64,000 nucleotides of DNA, from contig JACVVK020000323.1 in NCBI GenBank assembly GCA_018292915.2, positions 271,001 through 335,000 on the forward strand, read 5' to 3'. Source of the DNA: Batillaria attramentaria (lineage: Eukaryota > Mollusca > Gastropoda > Batillariidae). Position numbers and translations under genes: made by a program. Numbering within the stretch: the first letter of the stretch is position 1; the number at the start of each line of letters is the position of its first letter. The notes beneath the pieces were generated by a model. That model had not been told where the DNA came from. It ran no database searches and saw only the letters and a list, made by a program, of their open reading frames with translations. Shown here piece after piece: positions 1-11,160 of the stretch.

Positions 1-79
1 TCGACGGGTATGCCGTTTTGTTGTGTCACTCTCCGCTGACTCACACTACGGAAAATACATAAATGGTACGGTAAATAAA

Positions 80-303
80 TCTGCTTTGGAAATGTTCAGC
101 CCACCAAATTTGAAAAATAAATGCAATTCTAAATTCCGAAATTTAAATAGCTGAGCTGGCCCTTCGCACCACGTGATTGTACTATGTGTATGTAAAGTAT
201 GTGAGAGAATGCGTGTGATTCACGTGAGCGTGCGTGTTGGGTTCAGTTCGCGGCGCTTTGAGCCGATTCATGAAATTGGGTAAAGCGCCTATGCAATACT
301 CAT
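80..303 (+). repeat. tRNA-SINE family 3, 5'-truncated copy
   Basis: Matches the body and tail of the full copy at 40620-41012 but lacks the tRNA-like head. It ends in the tail GGTAAAGCGCCTATGCAATA and runs directly into a T run where the Helentron at 308 starts. The 5' truncation is what reverse transcription normally leaves. Confidence 0.75.
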
Positions 304-307
304 TTTT

Positions 308-1754
308 GGCTCACTTGTGTAACAAAGTGAGTCTATGTAATAGCCCTCCGTCCTCTGTCTGTGTGTGAGTGTGTGTGTGTGTGTGTGTGTCTGTCTGTCT
401 GTGTGTCCACAGTAAACCTTAACATTGGCTTTTTCTCAGAATCTACAAATAGCAGAGGCACCAAACTTGGCCTGCTGATAGACAGCCATGAGACCTTTCA
501 AAACATACCATATTGATTGACCTTGACCCAAGGTCAAGGCCACTAAAGCTGTCTGTCTGCTAGTTTTCATTGGCATTTTCTCAGAATCTAGAAAAGCCAG
601 AGACGTCAAACTTTGCATGATGATAGACATTGACAACACCTTTACTGACATACCTGTATTCAGTGACTTTGAGTCAAGGTCAAGGCCATAAAAGCTCTTT
701 AGCGGAAACCTTCCAAAACCTTAACATTGGCATTTTCTCAGAAACAATGAATAGCAGAGGCACCTAACTTGGCATGCTGATACACAGCCGTAAGACCTTT
801 CAAAACATACCATATTGACTGACCTTGATCCAAGGTCAAGGTCACCAAAGCTGTCTGTTTGGAAATTTTACATTGGCATTTTCTCAGAATCTAGAAAAGC
901 CAGAGACATCAAACTTGCATGATGATAGACATTGACAACAACTTTACTGACATACCTGTATTCAGTGACTTTGAGTCAAGGTCAAGGCCATACAAGCTGT
1001 TTGCGGAAATGCTTTCAATACCTTAACATTGGCATTTTCTCAGAAACAATAAATGGTAGAAGCATCAAACCTGGTTTGCTGATAGACAGCAGTAAGACCT
1101 TCCAAGACGTACCGTTTGAATGACCTTGACCTTCAGTCAAGGTCACTAAATCTGTCTCACTGGAAATTTACAATTGCTATTTTCTCAAAATCTAGGGACA
1201 CCAGAGGCATCAAACTTTGCATGATGATAGACATTGACAAAACCTGTACTGGCATACTTGTATTCAATTTCCTTGAGTCAAGGTCAAGGCCACTCAAATT
1301 GTTTTGCGGAGACTTTAACGTTAGCATTTTCCCGGAAACAACAAATAGCAGAGGCACCAAACAAGGCACAATGATAGGCAGCAATGAGACCTATGCAGAC
1401 ATAGCCTTTTGAATGACCTTGACTCAAGGTCAAGGTCAATACAGCTGTCTGTTGTGAATTTTACATTACCATTTGTACAGAAGCTGCAAAAACCAGAGCT
1501 ATCAAACATGGCATAAAGATAGTCATTGATAAGCTCTTCACTTACAGATCTCATTTGAATGACCTTGACCCAAAGTCAAGGTGATACAAAACTGTCCTGG
1601 GAAAATTGTTATGTTGCCATTAACCATTTTCTTAGGAACTATGAACACAAGAGACATCTTACTTCAGGACAGACAGTGATAACTTTACAAACATACTCTT
1701 TTGAATGACCTTGACCCATCTCACAAGTGAGCCAAGGAGGCTTTGCCCCTCTAG
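308..1754 (+). mobile_element. Helentron-like non-autonomous element, copy H1 (ACT subfamily)
   Basis: It begins after a T run with GGCTCACTTGTG and carries a GT-rich microsatellite near the 5' end. About seven to eight degenerate core units of roughly 130-190 bp follow, each with TGACCTTGA...TCAAGGTCA. It ends with the inverted subterminal repeat CACAAGTGAGCC, a short hairpin, then CTAG followed by T. This layout matches Helentron-associated (DINE/pearl-type) elements: subterminal repeats, microsatellite, tandem cores, 3' stem-loop, T|T target. No protein is encoded; the open frames are read-through of the core units. Family assignment is inference from structure. Confidence 0.75.
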
Positions 1755-2478
1755 TTATTATTATTATTATATAAAACTAGACACAAACCGCTGGCTTGTC
1801 AGTCACTGATCTCTCATCGTCTACGATATCATTCTACAGCAAAGCCGGGTTTGTTGTAGCTAAATTCTATCAAGTTATCATGGCCTCGATCACCATTCTC
1901 TATTCAGACTGCGAGCAATGAGCCTGAAGTTTATGATACGTTTCAGATCCCTAATTTCGCATTCCATCGCACACTCAGAAGCACTGACTCGTGGCGAGAT
2001 CTCCGAAGCAGCACGCGGCGCGCGTTACCTCCACGTGTGAGAGCCCCACCATGCGTGCAGCATGCAAGGCGCGACACGCGTGCGTGCGTGCGATGTAGCA
2101 CCGACGCTAGTGTGCACCGGCCCTTAGACGGTCCGGTTACAGTGCGCTGACGGGACTGCAAACTCTGCCCGGCTGCGATGGTACTGTGGATGATGAGCGC
2201 ATGGCCAGTGGTGATTTTAAACTTTGTTCAAGAGTAGTGGCAGACTCCATGGGATGCCCTCCCGGAGAACACACTCAACATTGTTTTATCAAATATCTGT
2301 GATAGTCTCCCGTGTTGCCGACTTAACCGACATCGACATTACGTATTCACATCTTTTGAAAGGGGAAGATCCCCCCGGTGCGTACCATGTGTTTACAGTC
2401 GCACATTTCTCAATCTCGTGCGTGGATTTTGCCGAGATTTGCGTAAAACATTACTGCGCAGATTTTTTTGAAGGTGTT
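1755..2478. other. Unassigned intronic sequence
   Basis: After a short ATT microsatellite (about 1757-1773) I see no gene, recognisable transposon end or long repeat. Confidence 0.5.
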
Positions 2479-2668
2479 GTTCTCAGGATGTTCTCCCTGA
2501 CAGCATCTTTACCTTCTTGAAAGAGTCAAATCTGTTCTATAAAATTTAGACACCTCAAGTAATTCAGGGGTGGGTGGGTGTTTGGGGGTTTAACGTCTCA
2601 AGTAATTCAGACTATCCTCGAACTCTGCATGTTCGATGTACAAAGAAGTGAAACGCGTTTATTATTTA
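2479..2668 (+). repeat. Dispersed repeat, inverted relative to 12790-12925
   Basis: The segment with GACACCTCAAGTAATTCAG and CGATGTACAAAGAAGTGAAA reappears as reverse complement at 12790-12925. In this copy a 29-bp SINE scrap interrupts it. Family unknown. Confidence 0.65.
2568..2596 (-). mobile_element. 29-bp SINE-2 tail insertion with 14-bp TSD
   Basis: The insert matches only the terminal tail of SINE family 2 (…GTTTAAC… with the GGGTGGGT stretch, reverse orientation). It is flanked on both sides by CTCAAGTAATTCAG (2554-2567 and 2597-2610). The related locus at 12790-12925 has no such insert. It is an extreme 5' truncation. Confidence 0.8.
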
Positions 2669-2751
2669 AACTGGACATATTTTTAAAACATATATTTACA
2701 CCTTGTTTTATTGTCTTCCTTTTTCTTTACGTCTGGCGAAGAAGAACCTTG

Positions 2752-2802
2752 ATTAGCCGCGAAATAGTCTTTGTTGCTTGGGCGGCGTTAAGTCCTAAAT
2801 AA
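2752..2802 (+). repeat. Retroelement 3' tail (AGCCGCGAA...TTAAG-CCTAA type)
   Basis: AGCCGCGAAATAGTCTTTGT followed by a GC-rich stem and AAGTCCTAA. Very similar tails end at 48455 (plus strand) and about 34484-34513 (minus strand), so this is the conserved 3' end of a SINE or LINE family whose body is lost here. Confidence 0.6.
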
Positions 2803-2805
2803 CTA

Positions 2806-3532
2806 GCTGTCTATCATCAACCCGAGTTGGCTGCCTCTGCTGTTTTTAGTTTCTGAGAAATTGGCAACGTTATGTTTTTAAAGTTTTCGGCAAACAGCTT
2901 GTATGGCCTTGACCTTGACTCAAGGTCACTGAGTACAGGTATGTCAGTAAATGTCTGTCAGTGTGTATCATCATGCAAAGTGTGATGCCATTGGTGTTTC
3001 TAGATTCTGAGAAAATGCCAATGTTGAAATTCCAAACAGCTTTAATTACCTTGACCTTGAGTGAAGGTCATTTAACAGGTTTGTTTTCAAAGGTCTTGTC
3101 GCTGTCTGTCAGTAAGCCAAGTTTGGTGCCTCTGCTGTTTTTTTGTTTCTGAAATGCCAACGTAATTTTTTTCCCACAAACAGCTTGTATGGCCTTGACT
3201 TTGACTCCAGTCATTGAATACAGATACGCCAGTAAAGGTCATATCAATGTCTGTCAACATGCCAAGTTTCATGCCTCTGGTCTTTGTAGATTCTGAGAAA
3301 ATGCCCATATTCCTTTTTCCAGACAGATTTCATGACCTTGATCTCTAGTCAAGATCATTGAAAAGGCTATTTTTTAAAAAGAGCTTATTGCTTTCTATCA
3401 GCATGCCAAGTTTGGTGCCTTGGCTGTTTGTAAAAATTAATGACAATGTTCAAGTTGGGGGGGGGGGGGCACACATACACACACACACACAACGACTGAC
3501 AGACAGACGGCGGAGGGTTAATACATAGACAA
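2806..3532 (-). mobile_element. Helentron-like element, truncated copy H2
   Basis: Core units in reverse orientation, each with the GAGAAAATGCCAATGTT motif and a CCTTGACCTTGA/TCAAGG pair. They run to a G-run/CA microsatellite and the 5' end signature CGGAGGGTTAATACATAGAC. The subterminal repeat beyond that is lost, and the CTAG end is missing. Confidence 0.65.
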
Positions 3533-3990
3533 TAAAGTCTAACCTTTGCCCTACATCCCCGGATAAATTTTACGTCAAACTGTGATGTCATTCAATAGTT
3601 ATGACGTCATGCTGCACCCGATCATTCCCTTTGTACCTAAAAAGATTGATCCGAAAATTCAACATTTTTAACTGATTCATACTTCGATGAAATCAACACA
3701 CTTAAATCTGATTTGACCAAAGTGTACGGCAAGTCTTCCGTATCAAGTTGTAGGGAGTTCAAGTGTACAGATAGTATCAAATATTGAGAGGGAGGCACGG
3801 CTGATGACCATATGAACAAAACAAAATTTAACAGTTACGGACGAACAAATAAACGTCTCTGACCGGCTATAGACAAGCAACTTTATGGGATGGTGCAGAT
3901 TTCGCTGCGCGCAGCAGCAATTTTTTTTTTTTTTTTTTTTTGGTGGCCATTTTTTTTTTAAATTCTGTTTTTGTCACATAATTATATATA
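3533..3990. other. Unassigned sequence with poly(T)
   Basis: No gene or recognised element; a long T run lies at about 3921-3941. Confidence 0.4.
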
Positions 3991-4482
3991 CAGGGGCGCC
4001 GGGGGGGGGGGGGGGGCAGCTGCCCCCCCCCCGTACCCAAGCAGGGGGGGCAAGAGTATCCTTTTGCCCCCCCTCCCCCCCCCCCCTGGAAAATCAGGTG
4101 ACTATGGCAAGAGGAGGGGCAAAGCCATGGTCTTGCCTCCCCTCCCCCCCCCCCCCTCTTCCTGCTCTCTCCCTCATGCCACCCAACAGAGAACTCAGTT
4201 TAGCCGTTGCATGAAATATCAAAATGATTTGACAGAAAGTCGGTCTCTGATAATCCCCCACCCCCCACCCCCGCTTTTCACTTACTTCGGGCAACGTCCT
4301 TCCTTTCACTGGCTCACTGGTTCGGAAAGGTTTTTGTCTGTGCAGCATCTGAACGCCGTCCCCCCCCCCCCCCCCCTCCGCTTTTCACTTTCTCCGGACA
4401 AACGTCCTTCCTTTCAGTGGCTCCTGGCGGTTCCCCCCTCTGAGATTCTGCCCCCTCCCCCCAACATCTTCCGGCGCCCCTG
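3991..4482. mobile_element. hAT-like MITE with poly-C tracts inside a TA repeat
   Basis: Perfect 12-bp ends CAGGGGCGCCGG and CCGGCGCCCCTG face each other, flanked by TA-repeat on both sides. CAGGGGCG-type ends and an 8-bp target would suit hAT, but the TA flanks make the TSD ambiguous. The interior is dominated by C and G runs. The frames reading as proline-rich proteins are low-complexity artefacts. Confidence 0.65.
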
Positions 4483-4483
4483 C

Positions 4484-4514
<31 letters not shown>

Positions 4515-4903
4515 ACAAAGACATTACAATACAGCACATAACTAAACGAACCAAGACAGTGGTAAGTGTGCATTCCATGCTTAACAGTAACACAGTATAG
4601 TTACATTATAGAGACCTGGATACAGTCTAATGTATTACTAGTGATGTGTTATTTAGCATGTACAACAGAAAGTCGCATATATGATTGACAGACCGAGATA
4701 ATAATGACACTACTGACTATTCAATATTCTTTTTTAATTTTTTTTTTATTTTCTTCTTTTTGGTTGGGCACATGGCTGCATAGCATCAAAATATACGACT
4801 ATACGACTGTACCAATATAGGCAAATTTATCTACTCTTAACATATGGATGTATGTTTACACTGGCACCTGTAAGGACACAGACAAATGTATACCTGTCTC
4901 TAC

Positions 4904-5404
4904 CGGCCCCCGTAGTGTAGTGGTTAGCACTTCGGATCATGGACCGGGAGACCCGGGTTCGAATCCCAGCCGAGGCAAGCGGGATTTTTCCTACCTAGGT
5001 CGGCTCCTACCCAGAGCGGGGTGTTGCTATGGGCCCAATGGGGAGGCTGTTGCCACACAGCCGAGCTTCACCCACTTCACGGGTGCGGACTTTGGGGGTG
5101 TGCTATCCCTTGTATGACACGTCTTATGATGTGGATGATTACACGGCCGGCACCGCAGGTGCCGTAGTTCCCGGGCCTGGTTAATGCCGGGATATTTATG
5201 ACAGGAAGCGTGGAATGCGGCCCTGTCCCGCAGTCCCAAAACCACATGGACCTCCATAGCATCATCTTACTATCATCCCTCATCTCCATCATCATGCATA
5301 ATAATAAAATTTGTCCCAGCTTCCGAGTCCTCCGTGGGTTCCACCCATGACCTGGGAGGAGCTGGAAAAAGAGTTGGGGCAGCAAAAAAAAAAAAAAAAA
5401 AAAA
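4904..5404 (+). mobile_element. tRNA-SINE family 1, full copy with 14-bp TSD
   Basis: The head is tRNA-like: a box A region (TAGTGTAGTGGTTAGCAC) and box B (GGTTCGAATCC), resembling Asp/Glu-type tRNAs. A conserved body with several GC-rich inverted stretches follows, then GGGGCAGC and a poly(A) tail. ATGTATACCTGTCT stands on both sides (4886-4899 and 5405-5418), a clean TSD. Other copies lie at 39007, 61616 and 63247. It is not a functional tRNA gene. Transcription by RNA polymerase III from the internal boxes is family knowledge. Confidence 0.9.
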
Positions 5405-5584
5405 ATGTATACCTGTCTATATGCTTACATACAGCACATACGCATACACACACCTCTATACATTCACATACCATACGTACACAGACGTGCATACACATAC
5501 ATTTATGTCTAGCATAAGTGGTCTAATTCTCTATTCTATTTATACTATTTTTTTTAAAGAAACATGCCAGTATAGTAAGTCCAG

Positions 5585-6245
5585 TTGGTGAAAAATCTCA
5601 TATACTCCATTTTCATATTTGCGCTCATTTTTTTCAACTTCATACCTCTCTTTCAATGCTTTTTTAAACCAATTGCAATATTAAGATCTCGTTTCTGTGT
5701 TTTACATTTGAAAATGAAGGAATTTTGTGCCAGAAGTATTAATAAGGTCCAATACCTGATCAGTTTTAAAATTGGCATCACATCCAAACAGTACATTTTT
5801 TTTCATTAAAAGTAAAAGCTTGTACGTGTCCACATTTCTCATGGATTATATTTTCTAATTCTTTCCAAAAAGCGTTTGTGTCCTATGACAGTACCAGAAT
5901 AGGTGTTCAATTGTTTCTCTATGTTGTTACAAATGTACACATTTCACTATTTTTCTACCCCCATCCCTTTCAATACAATATTTGTCCCTAAATACGATGG
6001 ACAATTCTTAACTGGAGCCATTTTAACTTAATATCTTGAATTTTTTGTACTTTTCGTAAAATTACTATCCAGTCTAGTTGGGAGTTGAGTTTTGTCTGCC
6101 ATTTGGTGCAAAACTTTGGGATTTTGTGGTCTTCCATAAATGTTTCATAGTACAGCTTTGATCCTTTGCATACAGAGTAAATTCTTTTCAAAGATTTTGG
6201 TATATCTGTAACAATTTTGTTTTCAATATTTACATTTAGTGAGTG
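5585..6245 (-). pseudogene. L1/Tx1-like LINE, 3' end of ORF2 (relic)
   Basis: Read on the minus strand, 6191-5988 gives a Trp/Lys-rich helix ending in LVHRI-like residues (LKWLQLRIVHRI). This is the typical segment between the RT/thumb and the C-terminal zinc knuckle of L1/Tx1 elements. Further down another frame gives TIEHLFWYCHRTQ, the expected cysteine knuckle (…EHLFWYC). Stops and frame changes separate the pieces, so it is dead. An AT-rich 3' part follows toward 5585. Only the 3' end survives, a 5' truncation. Confidence 0.65.
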
Positions 6246-6625
6246 TATGTATTTTCTAACTGCATATATACATCCTGTGTATGTTGTGAGTTGGTGTTCA
6301 CTCGCCTGACAGGCTAGAGTGTGCCTCTCTCCTGATCTTTTGTTTTTTTCTGTTTAATTGTGCCTTTTTTCACTGGAATAATTTACACCACTGGGTTCCT
6401 GATGTTCTGGGCTTCGTTTTGGTGTGCTTTTTGTGCACTTTTGCCATCAGATATGAGAACTTTATGGATTTTTCTGTCCCTGAGGCTGTTTGTGATTGCA
6501 GTTCATAGCCAGAGTTACAGGCAGAGTCAGTCATGCTTGGCTGACCCCAGCTGGCCTGTCTTTTCACAGGCTTTGCACAACTGTACCTTGCTTCACTTGA
6601 GACCACCTGCGGTTACTCACACGCT

Positions 6626-9600
6626 GTGTTGGATACCAGTGAACTTGAACCTGGCATATACAACAAACTTACACATGCCGGCTCCAGTGCTTCTGCACCG
6701 GGCCTACAAAATGTTCCTACACTTACCTGCCTCGGTGCACCGGTACCTGTTGGACAACGGATTAAATACTCAAGCTCTACACTGCATGGGCTTAGACATA
6801 CCAGTGTGTCTCATCCTGATCCAGACTTGTGTAGAACCCTACGTTCTCTACACATACACACCAGTGCACCCACTCTGTGCATACAGAAGAGGAGCAAACA
6901 GCGCCCCTTCCGAAGTGGTCGCAGAAAGAAGAGAGAGTCTCAAGCGGTCCCAGTACTTGGTTCTTCACCTTTAGGAAGTTTTGCAAGTCAGCCTATTCCT
7001 GTGCGTGTCTCATCTACCAGAATCAGGTCAGTCAGACATGAACAGACAAACGGTGTTTCAGTCCGCCATCAGAACCTAACACCTATTGCCATCTCTCCAC
7101 TGAACAGTGAGCGCACAGTTCCAACTGTGTCACTGGCATATTTCAACAGCCAGTCCTGTAGGCAGAAGACTACTGAGATTCATGATTTCATCGTTGATCA
7201 CAACATTGACATTCTTCTCTTGACTGAGACATGGTTACAGGCTCAAGGTGACGAACCACACATGGCAGCAATGACTCCTGCGGATTACAGCATGAAATCT
7301 TTTCCTCGTCTAGGACGGAGGGGTGGTGGAATTGCCGCACTTGCCAGAAACTCTATCATGAGCAACATGAGCTTCAAGTGTCTGTCATACAGTTCCTTTG
7401 AGGCAGTTGAAGTGCACACCAACCTCCACCAGCCTGTCTGTCTCACATGCATCTACCGCCCCCCTCCTAGTAAGAAAAACAAACTAACAAATCGGATGTT
7501 TCTCACTGATTTCCAGGATCTCCTTGATGTGCATCTCAGCAAGAGACGCCAACATGTCCTAGTGGGCGATTTCAACCTTCATTTTGACACTTCCTCTGAC
7601 AGTGATGTTAGAGCTGTTTGCTCAATGTTAGCCGATCACCATCTTCAGCAGTTAATAACCGAGGCAACACACAGGCGTGGACACATCCTGGACTGGCTCA
7701 TAACCAGAGAGGACTCTGATCTTCTTCACAAGGTCAGTGTTTCAGACTTTGATATCTCTGACCACAAGACGGTTTTCTTTGATTTGAAGTTGGTGAGGCC
7801 ACAACGTCCCAAACGGACTGTTACATCTAGAAACTTAAGGCAGATCAACATTGAAGTGTTTCATACTGACATGAAAACCATCATAGACACTGTGCTCACT
7901 GACTGCGGTGATGACCAGCTCCTGGACTTCTACAATTCTTCAATGAAGCAGCTTCTAGATCAGCATGCTCCATGCGTGACGAGGCGCCTCACGTCACGTC
8001 CTTCAGCGCCTTGGATTACTGACGATGTGCGTGATGCCAAGCGGACACTTCGACAAGCGGAAAGGCGGTGGCGATCAAGTGGCCTTACTGTTCATCGTCA
8101 GATCTTCACTAAGGAGCGCATGGGGCTGAAGTCTGTCCAGAAACATGCTATGAGAGAGTACTACTGTACTAAGCTGGAGGACTGCAAGTCTAGCAGACAG
8201 GTGTTTTCCATCACAAATGAACTACTTGGCAAGAAGAAAGAGTGTGTTTTACCTAATAATGTTCCCTTGTCAGAGCTTCCAGACAGGTTTGTGTATTTCT
8301 TTGAGAGCAAAATCTCAGACATTCGCAGCGAACTCGACACCTGTACTACTGATGCCACATTCCTTCCTTTTTCAGGGGTTGAGCTTAGTGACTTTACACC
8401 TGTCACGGAGGATTTCATTAGAGAACTTGTTCGTGCCTCCCCAAACAAAAGCTGTACCCTAGACCCTCTGCCTACATCATTTGTGAAGGAGTTTCAGTGC
8501 GAAATGATCCCTGTCATCACACGCATTGTCAACGCTTCGTTGTCGTCAGACTCTGTTCCACAGCACTTCAAACATGCAGTGGTATCGCCTCTTTTAAAGA
8601 AACCCAGTCTTGACCAGAATGTTCTTAAGAATTACAGACCAGTCTCAAACCTCCCCTTTCTCTCTAAAATCCTTGAGAAAGCTGTCCTCTCCCAGCTCCA
8701 GACTCACTTGCATCAAAATGGTCTTCTTGACACCTACCAGTCTGCGTACCGCAGACATCACAGCACCGAAACAGCACTCCTGCATGTGACCAACTGCCTG
8801 CTGGGTCATGCTGACCAGGGTAAAGTCTCCATACAGTCCCTGCTGGATCTTTCCGCCGCGTTTGACACGCTGGATCATGGCATTTTGCTGAAACGTCTGC
8901 AGATCACCTTTGGTATCACTGGTTCCGCTCTTGATTGGTTCAGGTCTTACCTCTCCAGCAGATCACAGTCTGTTCTAGTTCAGAACCGATCATCTCAGCC
9001 TGTGCAGCTGAGGTATGGTGTGCCGCAGGGGTCAGTGCTCGGCCCTATTCTGTTCAGCCTGTACACACAGCCTCTGTCTCAAATCATCAGCCAGAATGAG
9101 TGCATATTCCATAAGTACGCTGATGACACCCAGCTTGGTACTTCAGGCAAGCCACATGAGTTCTCTGGCTCTGTCAAGAGAATGGAGGGGTGTATTGAGG
9201 AAGTGAAGCAATGGATGTCATGTAATAAGCTCAAGCTTAATCATGACAAGACTGAAGCCATGATTGTTGGGTCTCGCTCAAGAGTGTCTGCTTCTGGTAA
9301 AGAACATCTGCGGGTGGGTGACAGCCAGATCTCTTTTCAGTCTGAGGTTAAGAATCTCGGGGTCATCCTCGATTCCAGTCTCACAATATCACAGCAAATC
9401 AGCTTTGTCTGCCGTGCAGTATATCTTGAACTCCGTCGACTGGGCATTATTAGACCATTTCTGACCGAGAAGGTTTCAGCACAGTTAGCCTGCTCACGCA
9501 TTCTCACACGCCTGGATTACTGCAACTCTCTGTTAGCTGGAGTCACCGCTGAGCAAACATCTCGTCTGCAGCGTATACAGAATCATGCTTCTAAGATTGT

Positions 9601-9965
9601 CCTTCAGAAGAAACGCAGAGATCATGCTACCCAACTTCTGAAGCATTTGCATTGGCTCCCTGTAAAACTGCGCATTGAGTTTAAACTCGCAACCCTTGCC
9701 TGTCGCTTCTTCGATTGTACACTGCCAGCATACTTGTCATCTTGTCTGGCCGCGTACGACCCACCAAGAACTCTCCGGTCCAGTTCAGAAAAAACTTCTC
9801 ACCATCCCCCGTGTGAAACTTACATTTGGCAGGAGGTCCTTTCAGTATCAGGTCCCGAGAGTTTGGAATTCACTTCCTCTACATGTCCGTCAGTCTCCAT
9901 CTTTCACAGTTTTTAAAAACAAACTAAAAACCCACTTCTTCCAGTCAGCCTTCTCTCCCTCTTAG
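6626..9965 (+). pseudogene. LINE ORF2: endonuclease-reverse transcriptase with one C-terminal frameshift
   Basis: Would nick target DNA and copy the element RNA in the nucleus. Residues counted from 6626: N-terminal basic region (about 88-108), apurinic-type endonuclease (about 168-390; ETW at 201, GDFN at 314, SDH at 378), then reverse transcriptase (NYRPVS 669, STETALL 713, DLSAAFDTLDH 741 with the motif A aspartates, GVPQGSVLGP 798, YADDTQ 831). All catalytic signatures are intact. After about residue 1055 the frame fails at an A6 run (9789-9794). The expected ending (RVWNSLP..., FKNKLKTHFF) continues in the neighbouring frame to a stop at 9965. The first codon here is not ATG and the true start is not determined. 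It resembles L2/CR1-clade elements. A one-base error in the A run could explain the break. Confidence 0.85.
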
Positions 9966-10076
9966 TTAATTAGCTGCGAATTGGTCTTTGTTGCCTGCAC
10001 AACTCCTTCCATCTGTAAATACTACCCCCCCCCCCCAGCTCATTTTACCAAGATCCCAGCTGTATTTTATGAACGT

Positions 10077-10077
10077 G

Positions 10078-10116
<39 letters not shown>

Positions 10117-10132
10117 TTTTCCTCTGTGTGTG
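10077..10132 (+). repeat. GT microsatellite in the LINE 3' UTR
   Basis: About 28 GT dinucleotides with minor interruption, inside the LINE 3' UTR. Confidence 0.85.
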
Positions 10133-10341
10133 TGTAATTGTAGAGCGCTCTGAGCCAGCATCTGCTGGGATACTGCGCTTATAAAAGCAATTTATTATTA
10201 TTATTATTATGTCAAAAAGTCTGTACTAAGTGAGTATTTTGTTTTGAACTGCGCACAAGACAAAAAGCTTCCACCCTCCTCAAGTAAATGTCCAATCTTC
10301 CACACACCTTTCTCCATCCAGCTAGCAAGTTTTAGTGATAA

Positions 10342-10466
10342 ACAAGATGGTCAAGAGCCCAAAAGTTGTTTCCATTCAATGACCTGCTGTCGTCACTGTC
10401 GTTCTCGTGTAATACCATGTATCGGGGAGCAATACTCACACATTATCTCTCTCTCTCTCTCTCTCT
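10342..10466 (+). repeat. Family R terminal fragment (copy D)
   Basis: Begins ACAAGATGGTCAAGAGCCC and continues TTGTTTCCATTCAATGACCTG with a CTGTCGTC stretch, matching the family R termini at 48456 and 52088 over about 110 bp before a CT run. Confidence 0.7.
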
Positions 10467-10496
10467 GCCACCATATCTGGAAACCCTTTTCAATTT

Positions 10497-10690
10497 AAAT
10501 CAACCGCATGAGAGGACCTCGAGGAATGGCATCCTGCGTTTACCATTACCTCGTATTGATTTATTCAAAACGCCTTTCCTTCGCTGGAGCATTACAATGG
10601 AAATCTCTCCCTTCACACCTGAAACAAAATATATCTACTTCTACGTTTAAGCGTACGCTGAAACAGTACCTGACGGACCGCATGTAACGT
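10497..10690 (+). pseudogene. LINE ORF2 C-terminal scrap
   Basis: Frames give LPRIDLFK followed, after a frame change, by the common LINE ending (Trp-Asn-Ser-Leu-Pro region, then TFKRTLKQYLTDRM and a stop near 10686). Only the last roughly 60 codons remain. Confidence 0.6.
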
Positions 10691-10962
10691 ACATTACACG
10701 GCAACCAGTCATTTTAACTTTTCAATGCCATTTCATTATATGATTTGTGTTTGCAAAGGTCAGACGTGTGTGTGAATGCGTTTCACCTGGACCTGATGGA
10801 CGATTTTCTGTTTTGATTTATCGTTGTTTAACCTTTTTTATATTTTAATATTACTATTCTTTTTTTTAAATTGTTTTAGTAAATAGTCTCTATAGCATTA
10901 GCAACGGCAAGTTTGCAAACTGGCGAACTTCTGTCAAAACTTTCACCGTTGATAAAGAAAGT

Positions 10963-11060
10963 TTCATCATCATCATCATCATCATCATCATCTCTCTCTC
11001 TCTGTAAATGTGTACAACTGACACTGGACTTGTCGACCAATTCTCTCTCTCTCTCTCTCT
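10963..11060 (+). repeat. ATC and CT microsatellites
   Basis: About nine ATC triplets at 10966-10992, followed by CT runs at 10992-11001 and 11043-11060. Confidence 0.8.
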
Positions 11061-11160
11061 TGCAACATCCACGTCGAGGAAACTTTATACCGGTTTGTCA
11101 TCTTCCCTTCATCATTCCTTTCTTAACGGTCAGGATCAAAGGGTAATCATGAAAGTTACA

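Larger units (their letters stand above)
6300..10209 (+). mobile_element. L2/CR1-group non-LTR retrotransposon, nearly full length
   Basis: One long endonuclease plus reverse transcriptase frame, then a 3' UTR with C and GT runs. The tail is AGAGCGCTCTGAGCC...CTGCGCTTATAAAAGC ending in (ATT)n. The 5' boundary is uncertain; about 6300 is a guess from where the sequence changes. The tail resembles that of SINE family 3, suggesting that SINE borrows this type of LINE machinery. No clear TSD was found. Confidence 0.8.

Noticed and set aside
308..1754. CRISPR-like or regularly spaced repeats
   Set aside because: Units are 130-190 bp, degenerate and eukaryotic transposon cores; no leader, spacers or cas genes.
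3885..4600. A 209-residue proline-rich frame
   Set aside because: Made of C-run homopolymers inside a MITE; low complexity, non-conserved.
4905..4978. Possible tRNA gene (and similar heads at 18325, 38082, 39281, 40620, 63247)
   Set aside because: Each has A and B boxes but is followed by the same family-specific body and tail, and several have TSDs, so they are SINE heads, not tRNA genes.
6360..6974. 204-residue frame overlapping the start of the LINE ORF2
   Set aside because: No recognisable ORF1 features; it overlaps the ORF2 frame, which carries the expected basic region. I cannot support it as a gene.
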